Of a stretch of 64,000 bases of DNA, positions 10,868-23,000 are shown in pieces (within the stretch, counting starts at the first letter, position 1; every line of letters starts with the position of its first letter). The notes under the pieces are model-generated. The model saw only the letters and a program-made list of their open reading frames with translations, had not been told where the DNA came from and made no database searches. Origin of the DNA: Grammothele lineata (lineage: Eukaryota; Basidiomycota; Agaricomycetes; Polyporales; Polyporaceae); assembly GCA_002150815.3 (NCBI GenBank), contig NDFF03000132.1, positions 1 through 64,000 on the forward strand. Direction: 5' to 3'. The translations under genes were made by a program, and so were the position numbers.

Positions 10868-12867
10868 TTACACGACAGCTACCTTGGCATCCTTGATGTC
10901 GCTCGCCGAGTCTGACTCAACAGGCGAGGACGGATCAAACGCCGGGCCGGAACGCTCGGTGAAGGTACCGAAGAAGTCCTCGTCGTCCACTTCGCCGAGG
11001 CCGGTGGGCGGGAAGGCCATGCTGAGTAGGATGTGCGTCGCACCGGAGACGGCGAAGCCGAATGGCCACGAGAGCTGGTAGACGTGCGTCCAGTGCTCCG
11101 AAATGCCAATGGGATTGTCGGAGACGGCATTGATGAAGCCAGCTGCGCAAACAACGGCGGATTAGAATAGTGTAGGGGCGAAGAGAAGGGAGAGACGTAC
11201 GCATGATGGGCCAGACACCCATGACCCAGGCGGCAACGGCGCGGAAGTTGACGCCACGAGTGAAGTAGTAGATCGAATTGGGGTTGGGCATGTACAGGTG
11301 CGTGAGGCGAACCTTGCTCTTGCGGACGACGAGGTAATCCGAGACCATAACACCCTGTGAAACCGAGAGATGAGAAAGTAGCATGGCGAAGCGATACAAG
11401 GACGTACAGTGAGGGGACCGAGGAAGACGGCGAACGAAGAGAGCACGGTGAGGAAGGTGCTCGATCCGTCAAGGAGCTTCCATGGGCAGATAACGAGGCC
11501 AAGGATGGCCGTGATGACGGCACCCCTGAAAAGCCAGTATCAGTAACGCATTCGCGCGAAAAGTGGTGTAACGACGACATACCGCTTGATGTCGAGGTAC
11601 TTGGGGAGGAGACCGGACATGTCGATACCACCGGAGATGGCGTTGCCGGGGATGTTGATACCGAACTGTGACATGACGAAGACGCAGCCGACGAAGAAGC
11701 ACGCCGCGCGCGCCCCAGGGCCGCCGTTCTGCTGGATGACTGGGAAGAGGTCGTAGGGCGCCCAGAGGAGACCCTCATCGGGATAGAAGCCAGCCGCGCA
11801 GCTGGTGACGATGAGGCCAATGAGAGCGATGATGACGGAGCTGATGGGAACGACGGCGAGCTGGCTGATGATCTGAGCACGGGGGTAGGAAGCGAAACGG
11901 GTGTAGTCGCTCTGGTTGAGGATGCCGGCGCAGATACCGCCAATCGTGGAGGAGATGCTGTACGCCATGGCCCAGCCGAGCGCCGAACTGCCCTCAAGGG
12001 GCGTGACGCCGCTAAGCTGGCTGGGGTGCGAGAGGAGCGGTCCGCCTCCACCCTCCTTCGCAAGGGCCCAGATGAAGATACAGAACGTCGTGATCGTCAT
12101 AATGACACTGCCGAAGAGGAAAGGCTTGCGGAAGTTCTCGGGAGGCACCCAGAGCAGCGGGATAGAGATGAACGCAAAGATGAGGATAGCAACGAGATCG
12201 TTCGTCCTGTAGAGGCTATGTCAGCGCGAGACAGGCGTGGCGAAGAGTCAATGCGGCGTACTCAATACCGGCGCTCTCCGGAAGGGTGTTCCTGAGGTTA
12301 TAGAAGCTTGGCCAGATCGCGCCGATCACGACCTTGATCTGTAGAACGAATAAGTACCGCGTCATGAACGAGTGCACGTGAGCACACGCACGCTCTTGCC
12401 ACCGCTGAAGCGAAGCAAGTCAGCACACGCCAATAATAAAGCACAAAGGAGAGAACTCACAAGGTCAGTTGCACACCGTACCACACAATGGACAGCATGA
12501 TACGCATCATGAGCGGGAAGAAGCTGCCGTATACACCCCAGACGAAGCGGTTGAAAATCGGGAAGCCGACATGCCACTCCGCACCCACGAAACCGGTGGC
12601 GACGACGGCGACGGCGACGATGAGGTTACCGATGATGACGGCAACCATGGCCTGCCAGACGCTGAGACCGAGGCCGAGGAGACTGGAGGCGGTCGTCCAT
12701 CCACTGATGTTGAAGCCGGTGAGGATCCAGTAGCCGACGAAGGACCAGGCGCCCCATGTGCGGCGCGACGGGGGAAGAGGGACGATGTCGCGGTTGATCC
12801 ACGCGGTAGGGTGGTGTTCGTCGCCCTCCTTGTGCTTGACTTCGATCTTTTTGAGGAAGCCGGTCAT
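10868..12867 (-). CDS. NCS1 family nucleobase/nucleoside permease (Fur-like)
   Basis: Plasma-membrane cation symporter of the NCS1 family (uracil, uridine, allantoin or related substrates), 557 residues. Exons: 12867-12461, 12404-12386, 12338-12262, 12206-11583, 11525-11408, 11354-11201, 11142-10868. Family marks are the N-terminal NRDIVPLPPSRRTW, TM1 with FNISGWTTASSLLGLGLS, AIWPSFYNLRNTLP, SDYTRFASYP, the GINIPGNAISGGIDMSGL helix (Fur-type NxxAGG position) and PNSIYYFTRGVNFRAVAAW. Exon 2 is a 19-nt micro-exon (GGKSVR) needed to join YGVQLTF to IKVVIGAIW. TATAAAT on the minus strand (12955-12961) lies about 90 nt upstream. The gene sits between two questin-oxidase-like genes on the same strand, but nothing shows a shared pathway. 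Confidence 0.92.
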
Positions 12868-14364
12868 GGCTGGACTGCGAGCTGGGGCGCGGCGGAGGAG
12901 GGGCTGGCGGCGACGGCTCTCGAGCTCGCCCGACGGCGGATGGACGGCCTATGGATTTATATGACGAGCAGAGATAAGCAGACGGAGTGGGGCGTCGGCG
13001 GGGTGGAAGAGATAACGGGAGAGTCGGTCGCCCGCGATTAAGCTATCGGGGGCCTCTGTGCATTGGTGCCTCATCGTTCTCCTCTGCGGAAGAAATATTG
13101 CCGCTAGGTGTTGTGATCGAACTGGAGCAGAGAGATTGGCCGGCGGTGAGTTCTTCCATCGACTGTGCCGTTTGTGGCCGAAAACATACCCAGGCACGAC
13201 GCGCTTTGCAGGACTGAAATGCGCGCCCTCGAGGCGACATTACTCCCCTACGATGACCTCTGGCGGCACTCAGGGGTCTCGTGAGTGGTCGAAGGCAAGA
13301 TTGACGACTCGCGAACTCTGGCGGACGCGCCGGACAATGCGCTGGCGCCGGCGGGCCACGGCGGCCCGCCGGTCTAGATGGCGGCCAAATGGGGTTAGCT
13401 CAGGGCCGCCGGCCGGCGGGGCGAGTCAAACTGGATGCTGTGCCCTCTGCTCGCAATCCTCGGCTTTCATACTTGCCCGCAACAGGCACACGATAGGCAG
13501 CTCCCATTAATTCAAGACTTCAATTGCTACGCACGATCGACATCTCTGGCCTGCTCACTTGGCGGCGCTCCGCATCCCACGGAGCATGACGGCTCGCAGG
13601 TCTGTGTAACATCTTAGATCCTCAACCTGGATTTGTGTGAGAAGTCAATAGGTCTTCACTATTCAACGCTGACGCGATTAGCAATGTCTTCGCCCCTCAG
13701 TCTCGAAAGCTTGACGGTTCGGCCTCTCCAGCCACCTTCAAAGCATAGTATTCATATCACAACCCTGCGTTGAAGGCCTGCTGTACGATTTGCACTCGAA
13801 CGGCGAGTCAGCAGCGTATCCATCTAGGCCCGGTCTTCCCAGCCGCCGCCGGTTTTCATGCGCATCCAGGCCATGTCTCCTTCGGTATATGAACGAAGCC
13901 TCCAGGTTCTGGACTGCCAAGACAAGAACGCCATACCACGGTGCCACCGCTCCGAAACGGATCCGCAGCTCGCGTCGGTCTTGAAATCTCCGGCGGACGA
14001 CTTGACAGCACCCTTCCGCGTGCGCTTCATCGAGCGCAGGGCGGAATGGTCTCTGTAGGTACTTGTGGGGCGTACGCCGAGTCAGACAATTTGCTGCCGC
14101 CGGCACTTTAGCAGGCTCGAGCGCATGCATGATCTCCCTATCGTGTGCGCTTGAGTTCACTATACCCACTAGAGCGAACGTGAGACGAGTGCGGTAATAT
14201 GAGGTTCATTTTCAAAGTTATGCAGAGTGAGGCCTTGAAGAGTACAGTTGCATGCGCGCGTGATGTCTTTCCGGTGAGGAATTTGCGGAGTGGAATCAAT
14301 GTAGTTGATCGCCTAGGCTCCCTCTAGAACAGTTAATAATTAGGGTATGTATTTGATGTACATA
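12868..14364. other. Intergenic, 1.5 kb; permease promoter and a GC hairpin
   Basis: It contains the permease TATA box (12955-12961, minus strand) and a perfect 10-bp inverted repeat with a 5-nt loop at 13348-13372 (arms ccggcgggcc/ggcccgccgg). The remaining open frames on either strand look like shadows, and I see no gene. Confidence 0.5.
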
Positions 14365-14436
14365 TCCGATATGGTGTAGTGGCTAACATTATCGCCTCTC
14401 ACGCGATAGCCCGGGGTTCGATTCCCCGTGTCGGAA
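14365..14436 (+). tRNA. tRNA-Glu (anticodon CTC)
   Basis: A complete cloverleaf can be drawn. The 7-bp acceptor pairs 14365-14371 with 14429-14435 (one G-U), the D stem is GTGT/ACAT, and the anticodon stem is ATCGC/GCGAT around the loop CTCTCAC. The T stem is CGGGG/CCCCG around TTCGATT, and the discriminator is A. There is no intron. A TTTT run just downstream (14440-14443) fits Pol III termination. Confidence 0.95.
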
Positions 14437-14605
14437 CGTTTTGACCTTTTGACTCGCAAGCTGCAGATGTAGAGAACGGAGACCTTTTCAATGAATATTC
14501 AACATGATGTTTCAAGTGTACACCGCGTGTCCAATTTGGAGATCCAGCATTGCTCAGACGCAGTAAAAGTACAGTTCATAGAACCCAGAGGCCGTACGCA
14601 TCCCT

Positions 14606-16410
14606 TCAGTCATGATAGAAGGCATCAAAATCCCACTCCTGCATTTCCTCTCCCTCACGCATCCACCCCATCCTGTCCATGCTAAGCCCAGCGACACGCA
14701 CGAAAAGCGATCCATCGAGTTTCTCGGCCCCAGGGAGCTCCACTGCTCGTGTCGTCGTGCCCTCATTGGAAAAGTATCCGGCAGGGACAGCGCCGTAAAG
14801 CGTGGCGAAGTGCGCGAGCGAGCGCTGAACCTTGCAGAGGTGGTCGTCGCGATGCATGATCGTGCTTTGAACGAGATCGAGCCACGGGTTCGGCGAGCGG
14901 TTATCGGGTGCGAGCGTCCCTTCCGCGCACTTGGTCGACGTTTGGTTCGGAGGAGCAGGTGAAGCGGTGGTGGAGGCCATGAATTCGGCGATAGGGAGCG
15001 GCGGTCTGCCCCGCGCGACGTAATGCGCAAGCGTGTTGAGTAGGTAGGTGCGTAACAGAATCTGAATAGAAGTAGGGGATAGGTATGCGACGAGGGAAGG
15101 AAGGAAGAGAACGGAGGTGACTAAGTGCAAGCTAGCAGAGTCGAAGAGTCAGTTAGCTGGACTCTGTAATCGAAAGCGAAGCGGACGTACAAGAAGAAGT
15201 CACCCTTGAACTTGCCGGTCTTGGACTTCTTGCGGCCCCACCAGCCGCCAACGCCGAATATGACGACATTCGTCCAGAAGAGCTCCTCTATTTTGTTCTG
15301 TACCTCTTGCGCATTCGTGCCATCCACGGTCCAGTCGTCCATGAGCTTGGCCAGCGCGTCGCCGCGTAGGTGTAACACGCGTTCGAGCGACGTGTCTTCC
15401 TCGCTATCGGGTGGTGGCGGGAGAGCGATGGTCTTGTACGAGTAGTAGTCGTCTTTCAGGACTCGGGCCACTAGGGAAAGCGCGTGCACGTTCTTCTTGA
15501 CCTCGGGAGCTGAAGGATAGACGCGTTGAATTTGATTGAGAACGAGCGAAGGAAGGAGGGAAGTGAGGCGCGAGCTCGCAGCGTTGGCGACATCCGACCC
15601 GGCCGTCTGGATATACCGCATGATGGATGGGGGCGTCAAAGCCGGAGCCGTCACGTTGTGAACGGCAGTCTGAGCCAGTCCTGGGATGTGAACCGCGTAA
15701 GAATCTTGAATCCACGTAGGCAGCGATTGAACGTACCTTCCGCGAACATCCCAAAAAGACCAAACTCTGCTCCGTACCCTGTATGGATTAATGGGTGGAT
15801 GACGCCCGAAAGGAATCTGTTGACCATGCACATGGGCTCCCCGCCAGCTTTAGGGGGCTCGATATTCGCTTGGGGTGAGAAGATGTACTCTTCGAGGGTC
15901 CAAGCAGCTCCCTTATCTAGTAGCATGTTGCTGAAGAACTTGAGGTATGCTGCATAGAAACTATGCATCGTCAGCAGCCGCCAACCTCCGAAAAGGAAAG
16001 ATGCGTACTCTTCGTCTCCGAGGTGCTCATGGAAGTTGGTCTCTGTGATAGCTTCTGGAGACTCCACGGCGTCGCGCATGTATGATGCATGCTCCTTGTA
16101 TGCGGCATCAAGAAGCTCGGGTGTAGCTCCGAGCGGGTAGATCGCGAGAAGCTGATGGGACGTATGGCTGGCGTAATTCGACGTCAGTGGTTAAGGGGAT
16201 CACAGTGCGACGTAAAACTTACTTGTGGAAGCGTTTGTTGTTGAAGAAGATGTGCCACTTGACGTGGTTCTCCTTCAAAGTCCTCTGGAGGGCGACAGTC
16301 GACTCGGGTGTGATGCCGGGGAGACGGCCCGGCGCCTGAGGCGAAGGGGCGAGCGAAGGAACGGGGAAGAGTGCTTTGAGTGTATCATCGGATGTTCGTT
16401 GTGTAGTCAT
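14606..16410 (-). CDS. Questin oxidase-like protein (AflY/GedK family), copy B
   Basis: Paralogue of copy A with the same five-exon layout: 16410-16223, 16167-16009, 15960-15737, 15680-15191, 15131-14606 (528 residues). Blocks shared with copy A are NHVKWHIFFNNKRFHNH, SHQLLAIYPLGAT, AITETNFHEHLG, LKFFSN...EEYIF, NRFLSGVIHPLIHTGYGAEFG, EGLAQTAVHN and HLVTSVLFL. An in-frame ATG at 16467 exists, but the TATATA at 16493-16498 is only about 26 nt above it. The ATG at 16410, 83 nt below the TATA and aligned with the start of copy A, is preferred. The predicted reaction is oxygenase-type ring opening of an aromatic polyketide-like substrate, by family only. Confidence 0.9.
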
Positions 16411-16492
16411 GAGGCTGAGCGGCCTTTGAGCGGCGCGGCGAGTTGCAAAAGAGCGAAGAGGTTGCATGGTGGACGATGCGCAGAACCCATCC

Positions 16493-16498
16493 TATATA
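16493..16498 (-). promoter_or_regulatory. TATA box of questin-oxidase-like copy B
   Basis: TATATA lies 83 nt before the preferred start codon at 16410. It is one of the reasons for rejecting the ATG at 16467. Confidence 0.55.
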
Positions 16499-16963
16499 GG
16501 AGAGGGTCCAAGGTTCAGTGACGTCAGGGTCGACGACAGCTGAGCGACCAGATGAGCGACGACATTAGTGAGCAATGGAGGAGTGCTGTGCTCAAAAGCC
16601 GCAGAAACGCCCTTAGGCTTCCTTTAGTATGAGCTCAAGGGCTGCCTTATACACAAGCTGGGGCAGAATACCATGTGCCCTCCCTTCGAGTAGAGTAGGT
16701 ATGCGGCGTACTAGTTGAAGCCAAACCTACACCAGCAGTGAGCAGTCAAACGTCTTATATATAGCATGCGAGTCATACCTAGACAAGAATGTATAGCGAC
16801 ACATTTAAACATACTGTACGAAGCCTAAGGAGCGTGGGAGAGGGTAATCACCGAGTAGTCGGAAGGCAAGGACAGGCAGCCGTCTGCGACAAACATGAGC
16901 ACAAGCAATGCTAGCTGCCACAGTTCCATAGTTGATAGGTCTCGATTTGGAAGCCATTGTAAC
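16499..16963. other. Intergenic, nothing seen
   Basis: No coding sequence, RNA or repeat is recognised between the copy B promoter and the tRNA-Val gene. Confidence 0.5.
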
Positions 16964-17068
16964 GGTTCGATGGTGTAGTTGGTTATCACGTCCGTCTCAC
17001 AGTTCAATTCAGGTGTAAACTGATGAACTACTCACGGGAGGTCTCCGGTTCGAACCCGGGTCGAACCA
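16964..17068 (+). tRNA. tRNA-Val (anticodon CAC) with 31-nt intron
   Basis: The acceptor GGTTCGA (16964-16970) pairs with TCGAACC (17061-17067), with discriminator A. The D stem is GTGT/TCAC-like, the anticodon stem is TCCGT/ACGGG and the T stem is CCGGG-type around TTCGAAC. The anticodon loop C-T-CAC-A is interrupted after position 37 by an intron at 17002-17032, the canonical place for nuclear tRNA introns. A T-run follows the gene. Confidence 0.92.
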
Positions 17069-18349
17069 TTTTAGCGCTTTCTGGACCGTCTGGAACTTCT
17101 TTCCATCATCCTACATTGTTTTTGCCGCCCTACGACGCTTTCTGGCGTTGTTTGGGAGAGGTCGAAGGAGGTTGCCTCGTACATCGGGCGTTTCCGGGCG
17201 GACTTTGAAATTGGCGCCCGTTTACTTCGGCCTGGCCAAGAGTCTCAGTACTTGCCCCTTGTCCCATCCACGTACCGCACGATGTTGACCATGTGGACAG
17301 CTTGTATCTCAACGCTTTCATATGTCTTATATCCTCGCCAGGACTGTTAGCTGTCAGGAAGTACTGGCATTCTGCAAGTACTCTCATGGAGGTCGTGGCT
17401 ACGCTATCTCCTGCACGCGAGCGTGATACAAGAAGCTCGCTGTACGCAGCGATATCTATCCCCATCTGTCCGCGAAGTGGTTATATATCGGCATCAAGTA
17501 CGTACAGTGTATTGTTTCCACACGTGATCATCTACAATTTTACTGATTATTACGACTCTTAGGCCTCAACACCAACGCTGAGAACCTCTAGCACCCACTT
17601 TCGATCTGCTGGCGCGAGGCGCGAACACCGCGCCCACGGAAGCCACCGGAGATCTACATGTGCGGCGTACCCTATTCTAAGAGAAATTGCATAACCAGAT
17701 CAGCGCTACTGCCACCGCGGACGTATGTCGTTCGGCAGGTGGTAGTGGCGATGCAAAGAGGTCCAACAATATCGTCATTCGCGAGCGTTCGCTGCTTCCC
17801 TTGACCAAGACGCTAATACAATTGCTTGATCTCGTGGTACGCACGGTGGAAACACACCCAGTCAGCACCAGGGACAGCGTCGATGGCATGGGAAACGCCT
17901 CTGATACACTGACGGCATGGCAGGGTCACGTCTCTTGTCTCCAGTGGCAATTGAGTCAGTGGCGTTTGAGTTCGAGGGCTCTTCAGGTGGGGATAGGGCG
18001 TATGTATGCGCACAAAACATGGCCCCAGGATGCGTCATGCTACACCATATGACGAGTGTGGAAGACTCCGCCGAGTTAGTGTTACAGTTCTTGTTTGATA
18101 GGAGGATACTCAAACGTGCCAGGAAGCGCCGCGGCGCGTCTGCCACAAGCCGAGTAAAATCGAGGGCCAAACAACGTGTAATGCGCCCAACATCCACAAC
18201 CTGAACACTGTACTCGCAATATGGCAGTAGCGACTAAGCTACGAGAAGAATGCGGCCGACAGTCCTACGCATTCTCCAACGTTCGCATCACCACAAACTA
18301 TCTCCTGTCCGGCCGGCGAGTCCTGAACGGCTCCAGAGTCAGCATGCCT
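17069..18349. other. Intergenic, 1.3 kb, nothing seen
   Basis: Open frames up to about 120 codons exist on both strands, but none has recognisable motifs or a consistent splice chain. Confidence 0.45.
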
Positions 18350-20060
18350 ACTTCTTTTGAAAACATCGACGCCTCCACTTAGGGACGCTGTTCTCTCCGA
18401 GTCCAGCTACCCTTGCTGACTCTGCATACGAGGCCAAAGTCGGTGTCAGGAAGGCTTGGAGGACAACCATGTCCACTGGCACACCTGTCTTCATGACATG
18501 GGTGTCTACAAGTGACGTTCTCTCCCTTTTCGTGTCTTTGCCCCTTGAACTCACCATCTGCAACAGTCACTGCTCGCACCATATCCTAGCCTCCTATGTA
18601 CTTGGGACCAACCCGTCGCGCATCAACGCAGTCTACCGATGCCGCGCTCCCGAGTCAAAGACGACGGTCATGTCGCATCGAACAAATACTACGACCACTT
18701 TGGAGAGCTCAAGTTCGTGAACTCTCATATGCGGTTGCGTTACACTGGCTCACGGAATTGTTGAAAGCAGGTATTTACAACTCCTATCTCCAGTTCAGTT
18801 CGATGCGGCGCAGAGGTCCCCGTAAGGGCTACAAAGCTGTCCTCGAGGAGTACGTCTTCTCTTGCGAGGCCAACGTCGACCCGGCGGAAGCAAAGAACGA
18901 ACCACCGCGTTCCCTTCCTGTCTGATCTGGTCCATCCCTGCGTCCACGCGGGAGAAGACCTGGAGTTCGGGCTCCCCGGGCTTCTCGCGGGAAGTGCTGT
19001 TCTGACGTTGCGCATATTGCCTCCATCGTGCTGATATATTACGCGTTATGGTCTTGGCACACGCGGCAACTCACCCTTACAGCGCGCCTTCTGAGGAACC
19101 TGACGCGTATTGAGACAAAGCTACCCCCACAGCACCGTCGGCGAAGCCCTCGTCGTTCCCCGCAACGTACTAGCTCGCGCCAGATGAGCCGAAGGCGGCG
19201 GAGATCGCGCACTGGCAGCAGAAGGGAGTGTATGCGCTTGAGATCCTCGGGTGCATGCTCAGGGATGTTAAGTTCGACCCTGCAAAGGCTAGGCTGAGGA
19301 AGGACCTGTTCGCGGCGATCGCGAAGGTTATCTCGAAGAACGCGGACGACGCGTATGCTAGAAGCCATCCGCTGGTGGTGCAGACGTGCTCGGGAAGCTC
19401 TTCTGGCTCAACACGGTCGAGTACGGTGTCGGCGGATGTACGACCAGCAAGACGGCGCCCGACGGCGTTTTGGATGCAAACTTATTCCTATAAGCCCGCA
19501 TTATTCCTCTTGCGTCCACGACGCAGCCGCTGACCCTGCTCGCGCATGTGCAAGGTGCACCTCGTGACGTCGGTGTTGTTCGTGCCCCCATACGCCGCCT
19601 ACCTCTCGTCGATGTCCGTCTCCCTCCTCGTGAGCGCCTATTTGACGACCTCCCCGAGTCGCGTGGTCCGTCGCGCCCCGCCGCCCCGCCCTCCCGATCA
19701 CGGCCATCTATGTACGCCGCCCCGCAGACGGCGGCGGCGACAGGCCCAGGCACACTCGACGCCGCAGGCCCGGCGCCGAACCCGCGGGCTGCCGCTCGTA
19801 CAGAGCGCGCTGTAGCACAGGGACGACCGCCGGACGAAGCTCCAGCGCGCGCTCGCGCAACGTACTTCGCAGGGCGGCTCGGGGCGGGGCGCCCTCAGGG
19901 TCGTCCGCGCTGGGGGGCCTTCGAGACGGGACGGGACGCACGGGGAGACGCTCGACGGGACGCTGCTCGTGGATCGTGCGCGTCGCGGGCCTGACGGCGG
20001 ACAGGGTCGGGTGGACGCCCAAGGGCGAGCGAGGAAGACGGCTGACGGGGGATGGGATCG
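18350..20060 (+). pseudogene. Degenerate questin-oxidase-like copy C
   Basis: Conserved blocks of copies A and B occur in the right order but in shifting frames. They are LEDNHVHWH (near 18456), SHHILASYVLGTNPSRINAVY (near 18565-18635), NKYYDHFGELK (near 18680), YNSYLQF...LEEYVFSCEANVD (18775-18885), VHPCVHAGEDLEFGLPGLLAG (18930-19000), LGCMLRDVKFDPAKARLRK (19240-19310), HLVTSVLFV (19558) and RVAGLTADRVGW (19980-20015). Between INAVY and NKYY, and between the EEYVF block and the VHP block, the frame changes inside regions that are uninterrupted exons in copies A and B. The end of the last block is followed by divergent sequence. This is best read as an inactivated paralogue on the opposite strand. 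The 5' limit is approximate. Confidence 0.8.
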
Positions 20061-23000
20061 GGTTGGGACGAGCTCGGAGCTAGGGGCAAGGCACGCACGG
20101 CGGGGTCGGGCGGGGTTCTGGGGGACGTTAATTGCCTCCTGGTCAGGCGGGAATCGGCGCGAGAGGAGGGCGGACGCGCACGGGGAGCAAGGGGAGAACT
20201 GTGTGTGTGCGTAAGGAAATGCGACTCCTTGGAGAGGAGTGCTCTGGAAGAAGAGTGACGGGCAAATGGACGCGCCGGTGCCGAGGCAGAGGCTTAGGGG
20301 TTCGGCGAGGGCGGCAAGGACAGCTTGACTTGATTCTTGGACGCGGAAAGAGGGCGGATATTCAACGTGGGCTCTCGCTCGAGAACATGTGCGCGGCGGA
20401 AGACAGAACATGGCGAGAAAGCGGCGCAGAGGCCACGGTGTTGGGGGCCAGCGCGGGCGAGAATAGGGGGCCCCGGGAGGCGGACGAAGGGTGATATACG
20501 ATGGAAGTGTCTGGCCGTTCCAGCCCGCGAGACATCAGCGGCGAAGAAACGAAGCGACTGGTATATTGCCATCACGCAGTGGCGCCCGGCGGACGAGCTT
20601 GGAAAGCACGCTACCCCGCACGCGAGGTGCGATGCGGGGGCGGAGCATAGCTGCGTCTGGCTGCGTGCGGTCGAGCATCTTCCCGTTGAGGATCCGCGCT
20701 ATCGAGAGTTGCGTGGTGCGTCCTCTGAGGCGGCGTCATCGTTCCTGAGTCAGCCGTCCACCACGACAGCTCGGTGGGGCAATATTCCGTTCGATGGCCG
20801 AGGTATCTGTTCTCGCTCTCCCGCGAAGCATGCGCGGCGCGATCGCCCTTCGTAGCCGCCGTTGCCTTCGATGCGCCCCGTTGCCGTACGAGCACTGTCG
20901 AGTTCGTGGTCAGCGTCCCCATTTATTGCCAAGGATGCCCTCGGGGAGGCGGTTTGAGGACGCACCTGGATAGGAAATGCCACGCGTGTGCAGCGGACTG
21001 CGGCCTGTCATAGGTATTGGTATTATGTGGCGCGAGATCGGCGAATCGTTTGCAGAAGGCTGCCTGTACGGGGAGGAGGGGCGGAAATTGCACCGGCGGC
21101 GCGCATCGCGGGTGAGAACCCTGACCGAGTGCGGCGGGGGGAGGCGCACTGCGCGCGAGGATTCGCACCAGGGGGAGGCGAACAAAACAGGGGCGAAGGT
21201 GATGGGGCGCCGCACGAATTCGCGGGAGTAGCTACCCAGCGGGTGCCGTTCATGGTGTGCGGGTTTCCGATCTATGGCTAGACAAATCGGAGCCCGCGGC
21301 GGACAGGCGCCCCGTCGCGCCGCGCTCCGCACGAGGTTGGCGGGTGTCGAGGTCGACCTTTGGACCAACCAGCAGGGCTGCGGACGGGTCGCAGACTCTC
21401 AGAGGGTGTAGCAGCCTAGAGGCGCCACGTGGGCATAACCACCGCGCACAATGCGACTACAGAGAGAAGATGAGCACGAGTGGGGAAAATGACGAGGCGC
21501 CGGTCTCGAACGAAGACATACACTCGTACCGCCCGGGTTGGACCACTCTCCACAAAGCTTGAGCGGTGTGCAACTCGTGGGCGCGTTTTCGGGTCGGAGC
21601 TTGGAGTATGCGCGGAACAAACCTGCAGGTGGCACGACCTTGTTTGCGCGACAGCTCGCTCGCTGTCGGCGGACGAGGAGTGGGACGGAAGAGGCAAAAG
21701 TTACAACCGCGGCAGCGCCGGACAGGCCGACGGAGCCACCTTCCCTGTCGAGCGGAAGCTCTTGGAGAGAGACACGAGCCCAAACGAGCGCAGACGATCG
21801 CGTTCAGAAGAGGGCTTACGTCGGACGTCTCGAATCTCCTGCAGCCTTGGACCCTGCACCGATTTCTGGCTCCGGAACCGCATCCAGCAGAGGGAGCGCG
21901 GGCCGCCGCCCGGAAGAGTATCACGGGTGCGGCCGCACGAATTCTTATTTGTAGTGACGTCCCGGACGCAGTGCAGGAGGCGACGGAGATAACCAGTATG
22001 GGATCTGGATGTTCTGTTTCCACCACGCTCGTAGGCTGCGAGGGAAGTGCGGATTGAGGGATGTGTTGAACGCTGACGCTGTGTTCTCTTCGGCGCAGAC
22101 GAGCGCCCATCACCGCTTTCATCGAAAGAGCGCGCAAAAGAAGAGGAAGAGAGAAGCAGGACGGCGTGGAGAGCGCGGGTGTCGCATCTATGCGCGCGAG
22201 GGTGCGAAGAAATGACGGTGAGTTGAAACGTCGCGAGAGTGGAGTTTGGATATACCTGTGGGCGCATAGGGACGGTTGGAGGTGTGGTTAGACAAACGGT
22301 GGGAGACGGGCGTTGATTTCAGACGAGAAGACTGAGACTTGGTGGGGGACGTCTACGTGTCTGGCAACAGAGAAAGGGAGGGCGAGACCGCATGCGACAG
22401 ATAAGCAAGGCTTCTCGCGAGGGGAGCGTTCGGGACTGGGCCGCAGGGAAGACGTCATCTGTTGGAAAGTTGGTCGGTAGAGTTCAATTGAGAGACGTCT
22501 GCCGGAGTTCTGCCATCTCGCATGCGCGCGTAGAGAGAGAGTTGACGCTGTGGTGAAGATATAGCCAGCATTCTCAGCGGTAAATGGGGGACAGGGCCGG
22601 GTCTGGCGGGGAGGGACGAAGATGACGACGCGCAAGTTGCCAACGAACGTTACGAAAGGGCGAGCGCGTAGCCGAGCCGCCGGGGGCTGCCGAGGGCAAT
22701 ATGATGTGACGGGAGGGACGGTCACACGGACGGCCACTGGCCAGACCGGCCTCGAGCGCTCTGCAAGTGACACTGTCACGCTCATTCTCCCACCCGCTCG
22801 ACGCGTCGACTCCGACTCAGTCCGACGCACGCACCGCACTCGCGGCACTGGAAGATGCGGGAGCCAGTTTCGGTGCTGCTCGCAACTCCAGCAGAGGCGA
22901 GTACGCAAGCCAGCAGGAGCCCACACGGAACCCGGCGTCGACGGCTCCACCGCACTGGCGCACCGCTGTGTGCGGCAGGCGAGAGTCTAGGGCGTCGCCG

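Noticed and set aside
10879..12063. 394-codon Ser/Arg-rich minus-strand frame overlapping the permease
   Set aside because: It is a shifted frame of the NCS1 coding sequence, which has clear transporter motifs in the other frame.
16411..16467. Earlier in-frame ATG of questin-oxidase-like copy B
   Set aside because: It lies only about 26 nt below the TATA box, near the expected transcription start, and the paralogue starts at the position matching 16410.
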